Assembly: GCA_029265125.1 (NCBI GenBank)
Contig: JAJUJX010000007.1
Coordinates: forward strand, 62,001 to 126,000
Direction of reading: 5' to 3'
Length of the DNA stretch: 64,000 nt
From: Tolumonas sp008015085
Lineage (GTDB): Bacteria; Pseudomonadota; Gammaproteobacteria; Enterobacterales; Aeromonadaceae
The notes under the pieces are model-generated. The model made no database searches. It was not told the DNA's origin and worked only from the letters and a program-made list of their open reading frames with translations. Shown here piece after piece: positions 24,514 through 32,310 of this stretch. Numbering within the stretch: position 1 is the first letter of the stretch; each line of letters opens with the position of its first letter. Both the position numbers and the translations under genes were made by a program.

Positions 24514-27473
24514 TGAACCGGATATTCAGATGTGTTTTTTTTCTGCTTATTCTGGTAAGTCAATCATCAGTTGCGGACGTGGTTTTATCTGGTTCAATGA
24601 ATATTGGAGATAATAATCCAAATGACACATTGAACCCAGTGTCTTTTCTAAACTCTGCCTATGATCCGGTTAACCCTATTCATTTTTCTCTGACACAATC
24701 TACTACTATTTCAGAAATCAAATTAAATAATGGTGCTGGAGCTAGTTACCCCCTGAGTTTTATTGTCTGGGATAGTCGAGGTCAGGTTGTTATCTCTGCA
24801 AAACAATCATCAACTAAAAATCTTTACTCAGTTTCGGGTCCTTGGGCTTTACCTGCTGGAGATTATTCAATTGCCATCTGGGGGCAGTGTATTGTCCAGT
24901 ATGGTTTGATTTTTTACGAAAAATATCAATATGATGCCAGATGCGGAAGTTCAAGTTGGCTGGGTCTTTTATATTCATCCGAATGGGATGATGTCAGTTT
25001 TTCCGGTATTACTTTGGTTGGCGCAAGCTCAACTTCATTTAATTTTATTCAACGCCAGCATATAGGAGATAACTCTGGAGACCTATCTCGCTGGTTTCCA
25101 TCTAATCCATCAGGTACCAGCGTTACCTATCAATTTTCATTATCATCAGGATATAACTTAAATAAATTGGCTATTTATCGTTTAGCTGATTGGTCTTCTT
25201 CTGCTACCAAAAACTCAAGGATTACAATAAAAAAAACAACAGGGAATACAACAGTAGTATTGAAATCTTATGATTTCACAAAAAATGGGGATGATTCATG
25301 GTTGCCGGGATTATCCTTGTCTGCAGGCAATTATTCTATCGTTATAAGTACAGATGATTATTATAACTATGATGCAGATGATATCGCTTGGGATGATGTC
25401 ATTGTATCTTTGTCTCCGATTTCTGGCATAAACCACTACGAAATCCGCTATCCGTCAAGTCAGATAACCTGTGAGCCAGCGTCTGTAACAATTAATGCGT
25501 GTACTAATAGCGATACATCGGGTTGTACGCTGGATACTACAGCTGCATCTACAGTGGCTTTGTCTGCACCATCATCATCAGGTTTTACTAACCCGATTAC
25601 ATTAACCAATGGTTCTGCCTCGATAGCGTTAAATCATTATTCAGCTGATAGTGTGAAACTAGGGCTAACAAATAGCTCAGCTTATACTTGTTATAAAGGC
25701 GGTGTCATCGATTCAACCTGCCAATTACCATTTGTATCATCGGCTTTCTCATTCAATATTCCGACATTTTATGCTGGCAGTAGCAGTGGCAACGCGACAC
25801 TGAAAGCCTTACAGGCCTCGGCAACAAATCCTGCTGTATGTACGACGCTTTTTGTCAACCAGACTCAAAATATCCGTTTTTCCAGTCAGTACGTACTCCC
25901 TGCAACAGGCTTAAAGAACCCTGTATTAAATGGAACAGCCATCAGCAGTAATACGTCGATCCCTCTGACCTTTAACAACTCGGGCGTTGCCAATATTGCT
26001 CTGTCATATAACGACGCAGGTGTTTTAGGGATCAATGCCCAATACTCAAAAACAGATACAACAGCAGGAACGCTGAATATTTCCGGCTCAGATAATGTGG
26101 CTGTATTGCCGCAACAAATACAATTAACAGCTGTCGGACAAACAGCCTGTACTGGAACATCGGATGCGGCTTATGCGAACTGTTCTAAATATAAAACCGT
26201 CGGGGAATCCTTTACGCTGTCAGCTCAGGCTGGTTACCCCAGCGGCACATCCTTCGTTTCGACCAATAATTTCACGCCAGAGTCATCGGTGAAACCGTTA
26301 TTGCAGCATAAGCTGGTGGCTCCCTCCTTGGGAACATTACCTGCGCTCGCTCAAACCATGCTGACATTTTCGGGTGGCAAGGCAACAGCATCAATCAGCG
26401 AGAGTGATGTCGGTGTTTATCAGTATGGTGCCTCGGACTTCGTGCCGTATCCCTCTTATCAGGATGAATGGCCCCAAAAGACCGTACCGCTATCCTGGAG
26501 TGCCGAGGTTGGGCGTTTTGTGCCGGCTCAGTTAAAGGCAACACTTGTCGCGAATGGCTCACTGACAACAGATACCTGCGTGGCAGCTAATCAGGTCTCA
26601 GCAACATTGGGTTATACAGGACAATCGCTACGTTTTGCGACAGCACCGATGCTGAGTGTTGCGGCTTTGGGCAGTGACGGCGCGACAGAAATGAAAAATT
26701 ATCAGGGCTATTTTGCCAAGGTCACCAGCACCGATGCAGGCAGTAGCGGGAATTTTGTGGCGGCCATGTTCCCGAAAAACAGTGCGAATACATTAACCAG
26801 CTCCGCCAGCTGGTCAGCCGGTTCATGGACTACACCCGGCAGTGCATATAATCCGGTCTATACTTTTTCGGCGAATAATCAGTTCACTTTCAGCAAAAAC
26901 AGCACACCGGTCAGTCCGTTTGAAACGAGTCTAGTGGTCTCTACCCTGACTGACAGTGATGGTGTTGCTGCAACCTCCTCTTTGCCATTGACTTTTAACC
27001 CGCTGGCACCGGATAGCTCAGCATTTAAAATCTATTTTGGGCGGCTGGCGCTTGATAACGCGAATGGCTCAGAATCCAGCGTACTGACCATGCCGTTTTA
27101 CATGCAATACTGGAATGGTTCAGCTTATGCGCTGAATACCAGTGATAACTGTTCGTCACTGAGCACGGGTTATCTGCAAATGAATGGGGCTGCCAGCTGG
27201 AATGGAGTCAAACTTAGAACCGGCAGTACCACAACTGCTACAGCCACAACGGCGGCGACCTTGTCTCCGGCGGTGGTGACACAGGGTAGCGGAGCCATAC
27301 AATTCTCTGCCCCGAATGCCTCTGGCTGGGTAGATGTCGCAGCAGGCAGCAGCTTACCGCTCTGGATGCAGGATCTGGCGCAGACATCCGGGCTGAATCC
27401 GGCTCGGGCCAGTTTCGGTTATTATCGCGGCAATGACCGGTTAATTTATCGGCGGGAAGTGTTTGGCAACTGA
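24513..27473 (+). CDS. mshQ: MSHA biogenesis protein MshQ, with variant tandem N-terminal module
   Basis: MshQ is a large secreted or surface protein at the end of msh operons. The 986-residue product has a signal peptide (residues 1-21). Two related beta-rich modules follow, at about 25-168 and 178-292, sharing IGDN, FSL, AG-[DN]-YSI-x-I and WDDV. From about residue 300 to the end it resembles the DUF6701 region of MshQ (TCEPASVTINACTN, LNISGSDNVAVLPQQ, and a GYYRGNDRLIYRREV-type end). The DNA for the first 300 residues is visibly AT-richer than the rest, suggesting a swapped or acquired adhesin-like front. Modular resemblance to known folds could not be tested here. Confidence 0.87.
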   Translation: MNRIFRCVFFLLILVSQSSVADVVLSGSMNIGDNNPNDTLNPVSFLNSAYDPVNPIHFSLTQSTTISEIKLNNGAGASYPLSFIVWDSRGQVVISAKQSSTKNLYSVSGPWALPAGDYSIAIWGQCIVQYGLIFYEKYQYDARCGSSSWLGLLYSSEWDDVSFSGITLVGASSTSFNFIQRQHIGDNSGDLSRWFPSNPSGTSVTYQFSLSSGYNLNKLAIYRLADWSSSATKNSRITIKKTTGNTTVVLKSYDFTKNGDDSWLPGLSLSAGNYSIVISTDDYYNYDADDIAWDDVIVSLSPISGINHYEIRYPSSQITCEPASVTINACTNSDTSGCTLDTTAASTVALSAPSSSGFTNPITLTNGSASIALNHYSADSVKLGLTNSSAYTCYKGGVIDSTCQLPFVSSAFSFNIPTFYAGSSSGNATLKALQASATNPAVCTTLFVNQTQNIRFSSQYVLPATGLKNPVLNGTAISSNTSIPLTFNNSGVANIALSYNDAGVLGINAQYSKTDTTAGTLNISGSDNVAVLPQQIQLTAVGQTACTGTSDAAYANCSKYKTVGESFTLSAQAGYPSGTSFVSTNNFTPESSVKPLLQHKLVAPSLGTLPALAQTMLTFSGGKATASISESDVGVYQYGASDFVPYPSYQDEWPQKTVPLSWSAEVGRFVPAQLKATLVANGSLTTDTCVAANQVSATLGYTGQSLRFATAPMLSVAALGSDGATEMKNYQGYFAKVTSTDAGSSGNFVAAMFPKNSANTLTSSASWSAGSWTTPGSAYNPVYTFSANNQFTFSKNSTPVSPFETSLVVSTLTDSDGVAATSSLPLTFNPLAPDSSAFKIYFGRLALDNANGSESSVLTMPFYMQYWNGSAYALNTSDNCSSLSTGYLQMNGAASWNGVKLRTGSTTTATATTAATLSPAVVTQGSGAIQFSAPNASGWVDVAAGSSLPLWMQDLAQTSGLNPARASFGYYRGNDRLIYRREVFGN

Positions 27474-27490
27474 GTTGTACGCCGTATAAT
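27463..27490 (+). promoter_or_regulatory. Promoter of mreB
   Basis: TTGGCA (27463-27468), a 16-base spacer and a perfect TATAAT (27485-27490) form a strong sigma-70 promoter. The -35 lies in the last codons of mshQ, and transcription would start near 27497, giving mreB a leader of about 120 bases. No terminator is seen between mshQ and mreB. Confidence 0.7.
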
Positions 27491-27618
27491 CTTATCAGCT
27501 TGTAAATACGGCGCTGATTTGGCTTTCGGCACTGTCTGATGCTTGCTGATCCCGGCTGGGATTGGTAAAGTGAGCCGTTTTTTTGCATATCCCGTAATTA
27601 ATCAGGATCCCCCGCATC

Positions 27619-28662
27619 ATGTTCAAGAAGCTTCGTGGCCTGTTTTCCAACGATCTGTCGATCGATTTGGGTACCGCCAACACTCTGATTTACGTTAAAG
27701 GCAAAGGTATTGTACTGAACGAGCCTTCTGTAGTTGCCATTCGCCAGGAGCGAGGAACTACTGCTAAATCCGTCGCGGCTGTCGGTCACGCGGCCAAAAT
27801 GATGTTGGGCCGTACTCCGGGCAATATCGCGGCGATCCGTCCGATGAAAGACGGTGTTATTGCTGACTTTTCTGTTACTGAAAAAATGCTGCAGCACTTC
27901 ATCAAGCAGGTTCATGAAAACAATCTGATGCGTCCAAGTCCGCGCGTCCTGGTCTGTATTCCATGTGGTGCAACTCAGGTTGAACGTCGTGCAATCAAAG
28001 AATCTGCGCAAGGCGCGGGTGCACGAGAAGTGTACCTGATTGAAGAACCAATGGCGGCGGCGATTGGCGCTGGTCTGCCAGTGTCGGAAGCGACCGGTTC
28101 TATGGTCGTCGATATCGGTGGTGGTACTACCGAAGTTGCTATCATCTCATTGAATGGTGTGGTGTATTCTTCTTCAGTGCGTATTGGTGGTGACCGCTTT
28201 GATGAATCGATCATCAGCTATGTGCGTCGTAACTACGGCAGCCTGATCGGTGAATCGACGGCTGAACGTATCAAACATGAAATCGGTTCTGCGTATGCCA
28301 GCGATGAAGTTCGTGAAATTGAAGTGCGTGGTCGTAACCTGGCAGAAGGTGTACCGCGCAGTTTTACGCTGAATTCTAATGAAATTCTGGAAGCCTTGCA
28401 GGAGCCACTGAGTGGTATCGTCAGTGCAGTCATGCTGGCGCTGGAACAATCTCCGCCAGAACTGGCTTCCGATATCTCCGAAAAAGGCATGGTACTGACC
28501 GGTGGTGGTGCGCTGCTGCGTAATCTGGATCGTCTGCTGATGGAGCATACCGGTATTCCGGTGGTGGTGGCGGAAGATCCGCTGACTTGTGTTGCCCGTG
28601 GTGGTGGTCGTGCTTTAGAGCTGATCGACATGCACGGTGGTGACCTGTTCCATTACGAATAA
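27619..28662 (+). CDS. mreB: Rod shape-determining actin homologue MreB
   Basis: MreB forms membrane-associated filaments that direct side-wall peptidoglycan synthesis. The 347-residue product has the amphipathic start MFKKLRGLFSNDLSIDLGTA, phosphate-1 motif DLGTANTLIYVKGKGIVL, PSVVAIRQE, phosphate-2 MVVDIGGGTTEVAIISLNG and the adenosine motif GMVLTGGGALLRNLD. The length and sequence are those of E. coli MreB. A strong promoter precedes it and a hairpin separates it from mreC. Confidence 0.98.
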   Translation: MFKKLRGLFSNDLSIDLGTANTLIYVKGKGIVLNEPSVVAIRQERGTTAKSVAAVGHAAKMMLGRTPGNIAAIRPMKDGVIADFSVTEKMLQHFIKQVHENNLMRPSPRVLVCIPCGATQVERRAIKESAQGAGAREVYLIEEPMAAAIGAGLPVSEATGSMVVDIGGGTTEVAIISLNGVVYSSSVRIGGDRFDESIISYVRRNYGSLIGESTAERIKHEIGSAYASDEVREIEVRGRNLAEGVPRSFTLNSNEILEALQEPLSGIVSAVMLALEQSPPELASDISEKGMVLTGGGALLRNLDRLLMEHTGIPVVVAEDPLTCVARGGGRALELIDMHGGDLFHYE

Positions 28663-28671
28663 GCACATTTT

Positions 28672-28695
28672 CAGGGTAACCTTATGGTTGCCCTG
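28672..28695 (+). other. Hairpin between mreB and mreC
   Basis: CAGGGTAACC and GGTTGCCCTG form a 10-pair stem with one G-U pair and a TTAT loop. No T-run follows, so it may partially uncouple mreB from mreCD by processing or pausing rather than by full termination. Confidence 0.5.
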
Positions 28696-28708
28696 AACTG
28701 ATAGCATC

Positions 28709-29743
28709 ATGCGGACTATTTTCGGCAGGGGGCCGTCCCTGCAACTCCGGTTATTTCTCACTGTGCTGCTGTCATTAGCGGGCATCGTTGCTGATGCCCG
28801 TTTTCATCTGTTTGACAGCATGCGTCTGTATATTAATAGCTTTGCCAGTCCATTACTGCATCTGGCCAGCGTTCCCCGCGATGTGGTGGAAGGCGCCAGC
28901 CTGCAATTGCGTTCCCGCAGCGAATTATTGAAAGATAACCAGCAACTTCAGCAACAGCTGTTTCTGCTACGCAGTGATCTGCTACGAATGGCAGAGCTGA
29001 GTCAGGAAAATCGTCGTCTGCGTGAGTTATTGGGTTCTCCGGTCACACAAGACTCCAGAAAGATGGTGGCGCGTATTCTCTCAGTGGATACTGATCCATT
29101 TGTTTATCAGGTCGTTATTGATAAAGGCATTGAGCATCACGTCTATGAAGGTCAGCCTGTGGTCAATGATCAGGGGGTGATTGGTCAGGTGGTGAGTGTG
29201 GGCAAAACCTCAAGCCGTGTGTTGCTGATCTCTGATGTTAGTCATGCATTGCCAGTAAGGGTGTTGCGCAATGATCTGCGGGCAATTGCGTCTGGTACTG
29301 GCAATATCAATGAACTGACTCTCAAAAATCTACCCAAAAATGTGGATATTCAGGATGGCGATATTCTGGTGACCTCTGGTATGGGTGGTCATTTCCCCGA
29401 AGGATATCCGGTTGCCAAGGTGACTCGTTTTGCCAATGAAGAGCATAATCCGTTTGCTGAAATCAAAGCTGAACCGCTGGCGACGCTGGATCGTCTGCGG
29501 TACGTGCTGTTGCTCTGGGAAGATGCCAAATCAATGGGGCCGCTGCCGGTGATCAGTGCGGAATCATCGCTCTCAGCTGCATCCTCCGGTCAGACGACTG
29601 CTCAGGCATCGGAGCAAAAAACAGAAGCGGTAAGTGCCGGGGCTCCAACCCAAACGGTCACGGCAGTGCAGAATGCCGATCACAAGGTGAAACCGGGAAA
29701 GAATAAAACAGATAAGGTAAAACGTCAGGAGCAGAGACAATGA
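28709..29743 (+). CDS. mreC: Rod shape-determining protein MreC
   Basis: MreC is a bitopic periplasmic scaffold that links MreB to PBP2 and RodA. The 344-residue product starts RTIFGRGPSLQLRLFLTVLL with one membrane span, then a coiled coil (SLQLRSRSELLKDNQQLQQQ, to about residue 110) and the MreC beta domains with ILSVDTDPFVYQVVIDKGI, GVIGQVVSVGKTSSRVLLIS and DILVTSGMGGHFPEGYPVA. The last 60 residues are a Ser/Ala/Lys-rich tail. It overlaps mreD by four bases. Confidence 0.97.
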   Translation: MRTIFGRGPSLQLRLFLTVLLSLAGIVADARFHLFDSMRLYINSFASPLLHLASVPRDVVEGASLQLRSRSELLKDNQQLQQQLFLLRSDLLRMAELSQENRRLRELLGSPVTQDSRKMVARILSVDTDPFVYQVVIDKGIEHHVYEGQPVVNDQGVIGQVVSVGKTSSRVLLISDVSHALPVRVLRNDLRAIASGTGNINELTLKNLPKNVDIQDGDILVTSGMGGHFPEGYPVAKVTRFANEEHNPFAEIKAEPLATLDRLRYVLLLWEDAKSMGPLPVISAESSLSAASSGQTTAQASEQKTEAVSAGAPTQTVTAVQNADHKVKPGKNKTDKVKRQEQRQ

Positions 29744-30231
29744 GCGGCTCATTAACCGGCCATGGCAAGGGGTCTGTTTATATTACCCTGCTCGCGGCGA
29801 TTGTTCTGACACTGGTTCCTTTACCGGCTTCGATCGACATGTTTCGCCCGGACTGGGTTGCGCTGGTGGTGTTGTATTGGGTCATTGCTTTACCGCATCA
29901 TCTGAATGTAATCAGTGCCTGGGTGGTCGGCCTGATTATGGATATCCTGCTAGGGTCTACGCTTGGAATTCATGCGTTGAGTATGGCGGTCATTTCCTGC
30001 GTGGCAGCGGCGCAATATCAGAAGCTTCGCAACTTTTCTGTATGGCAGCAGGCCCTGGTGATGGGATCATTGATCTTCGTTGGTCAGTTGCTGAATTACT
30101 GGGTTGAGCATCTGTTTGCCAGCCCGCGGATGAACCCCCGCTTTGTCTGGGCTGCTGTCAGTTCCACGTTGTTGTGGCCCTCTGTCTATCTTTTCCTGCG
30201 GTATATCCGCCGTTATTTCAATATCAGGTAA
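29740..30231 (+). CDS. mreD: Rod shape-determining protein MreD
   Basis: MreD is the small integral membrane partner of MreC. The 163-residue product has five or six spans with MFRPDWVALVVLYWVIALP, GLIMDILLGSTLGIHAL and the usual arrangement of the family. The start overlaps mreC (ATGA). Confidence 0.95.
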   Translation: MSGSLTGHGKGSVYITLLAAIVLTLVPLPASIDMFRPDWVALVVLYWVIALPHHLNVISAWVVGLIMDILLGSTLGIHALSMAVISCVAAAQYQKLRNFSVWQQALVMGSLIFVGQLLNYWVEHLFASPRMNPRFVWAAVSSTLLWPSVYLFLRYIRRYFNIR

Positions 30232-30237
30232 CGCATT

Positions 30238-30831
30238 ATGTCAGCCAGTGCTGCGCTTTATCTGGCATCCGCATCTCCCCGTCGCCGGGAATTATTAGCG
30301 CTGCTGGATTATCCTTTTACTGTTTTGTCTGTGGATGTTGAAGAACAGCGGCGTCCCGAAGAACGGCCACAGGATTATGTACAGCGTCTTGCCCGCGACA
30401 AATCACAGGCAGGCTGGCTGGCTTGCCGGGGAGAGAAGCCAGTATTGGGCGCTGATACCATTGTGGTGTTTGAGCAAGAAGTGCTGGAAAAACCACAAGA
30501 TTTCGTCGATGCTCAACGTATATTGCAGTTATTATCCGGTAATACCCATACAGTGATGACCGCGGTGGCGCTGTCTTCGGAACAGGGCTGCGAGGTGATT
30601 CTGGTTAACTCTCAGGTCACATTCCGCAAACTGACGGACGATGAGATTGTCCGTTACTGGCAAAGCGGAGAACCTGCAGACAAAGCCGGTGCATATGGGA
30701 TCCAGGGGCGTGGGGGCAAATTCGTCAGCCACCTTAACGGCAGTTATTCTGCGGTCGTAGGTTTGCCGCTGCTGGAAACCGATTTATTACTGCGAAAATA
30801 TTTGTCGTCTCACATGACATCCGATTACTAG
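30238..30831 (+). CDS. maf: Maf-family nucleotide pyrophosphatase (YhdE-like)
   Basis: Maf proteins hydrolyse non-canonical or pyrimidine nucleoside triphosphates; the YhdE branch acts mainly on dTTP and UTP. The 197-residue product has YLASASPRRRELLALL, LGADTIVVFEQEVLEKPQD and KAGAYGIQGRGGKFVSHLNG, followed by SYSAVVGLPL. These are the family's phosphate-binding and catalytic motifs. Its place between mreD and rng is the same as in E. coli. Confidence 0.96.
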   Translation: MSASAALYLASASPRRRELLALLDYPFTVLSVDVEEQRRPEERPQDYVQRLARDKSQAGWLACRGEKPVLGADTIVVFEQEVLEKPQDFVDAQRILQLLSGNTHTVMTAVALSSEQGCEVILVNSQVTFRKLTDDEIVRYWQSGEPADKAGAYGIQGRGGKFVSHLNGSYSAVVGLPLLETDLLLRKYLSSHMTSDY

Positions 30832-30840
30832 GGCTGAATT

Positions 30841-32310
30841 ATGTCAACCGAATTGCTGGTCAACGTAACGCCATCTGAAACCAGGGTCGCACTGGTAGAT
30901 CATGGTATGTTGCAGGAAGTGCACATTGAACGTCAGGCTAAACGCGGCATCGTTGGTAATATCTACAAAGGCAAAGTAAGCCGGGTGTTGCCGGGAATGC
31001 AGGCTGCATTTGTTGATATCGGTATGGATAAGGCCGCGTTCCTGCATGCTTCTGATATCGTGCCACATACCGAATGCGTGGATGTCAAAGAGAAAGAACA
31101 TTTTCAGGCGGGCAACATCGCTGAACTGGTTCGTCAGGGACAGGACATCATGGTTCAAGTGGTAAAAGACCCGATGGGAACCAAAGGCGCTCGTCTGACT
31201 ACCGATATCACACTGCCGTCCCGTTATCTGGTGTTTATGCCGGGCAGTGCCCATGTGGGCGTTTCCCAGCGCATTGACAGTGAAGAGGAGCGTGAGCGGC
31301 TGAAAGAGATTGTTAGCCGCCATGTGGATGAACTGGGCGGCTTTATCGTCCGAACGGCGGCGGAAGGTGTCGGCGAAAAAGAGCTGGAACAGGATACGAT
31401 CTTCCTGAAACGGCTTTGGCGTAAAGTTCTTGAACGGCGGCAGAAATATCCGACCAGTCAAACTTTATATGCTGAATGGAGTTTGGCTTTCCGCATTTTG
31501 CGTGATTTTGTCGGTGATGATCTGGATAAGATCCGTGTTGATTCGCGTCAAACCTTTGAACAACTGGCTCATTTCACTGATGAGTTTGTGCCGGAGATGG
31601 CCAGTAAGCTGGATTATTACTCTGGTGAATCGCCGATCTTTGACTTGTACGATGTGGAAAACGAAATTCAGCGTGCGCTTGAACGCAAAGTTGAGTTGAA
31701 ATCCGGCGGTTATCTGATCATCGATCAGACTGAGGCTATGACGACCATTGATATCAACACCGGTGCATTTGTCGGCCACCGTAATCTCGAAGAGACGATT
31801 TTCAATACCAATATTGAAGCTACGGCAGCGATTGCCCGTCAGCTGCGCCTGCGTAACCTCGGCGGTATTATCATCATCGATTTTATCGACATGCAGAGCG
31901 AAGATCATCGGCGTCGGGTGCTGCAAAGTCTGGAACAGGCACTGGCTAAAGATCGGGCAAAAACAGGCGTGAATGGTTTCTCCCAGCTGGGGTTGGTCGA
32001 GATGACCCGCAAACGTACACGGGAAAGCCTGGAGCATGTGCTGTGCTCTGAGTGCCCTTCCTGTAAAGGGCGTGGGCGGGTGAAAACCGTCGAATCTGTC
32101 TGCTATGAAATTTTGCGTGAGATCCTGCGGGTTAATCGTGCTTACGATGCCGATCAGTTTGTGGTCTATGCCTCACCGGCGGTTGCGGAGGCATTGCGGG
32201 GTGAAGAGTCGCACAGTTTGGCGGAGCTGGAAGTCTTTATCAGTAAACAGGTTAAAGTACAGGCTGAACCATTATATAACCAGGAACAATACGACGTGGT
32301 GATGATGTAA
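30841..32310 (+). CDS. rng: Ribonuclease G
   Basis: RNase G is an endonuclease of the RNase E family that processes the 5' end of 16S rRNA and some mRNAs. The 489-residue product has an S1 domain (RGIVGNIYKGKVSRVLPGMQ, then AAFVDIGMDKAAFLH), the 5'-sensor and DNase I-like catalytic region with TIDINTGAFVG and GIIIIDFIDM (the two acidic catalytic motifs), and the zinc-link CSECPSCKGRGRV. The length matches E. coli RNase G. Confidence 0.98.
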   Translation: MSTELLVNVTPSETRVALVDHGMLQEVHIERQAKRGIVGNIYKGKVSRVLPGMQAAFVDIGMDKAAFLHASDIVPHTECVDVKEKEHFQAGNIAELVRQGQDIMVQVVKDPMGTKGARLTTDITLPSRYLVFMPGSAHVGVSQRIDSEEERERLKEIVSRHVDELGGFIVRTAAEGVGEKELEQDTIFLKRLWRKVLERRQKYPTSQTLYAEWSLAFRILRDFVGDDLDKIRVDSRQTFEQLAHFTDEFVPEMASKLDYYSGESPIFDLYDVENEIQRALERKVELKSGGYLIIDQTEAMTTIDINTGAFVGHRNLEETIFNTNIEATAAIARQLRLRNLGGIIIIDFIDMQSEDHRRRVLQSLEQALAKDRAKTGVNGFSQLGLVEMTRKRTRESLEHVLCSECPSCKGRGRVKTVESVCYEILREILRVNRAYDADQFVVYASPAVAEALRGEESHSLAELEVFISKQVKVQAEPLYNQEQYDVVMM

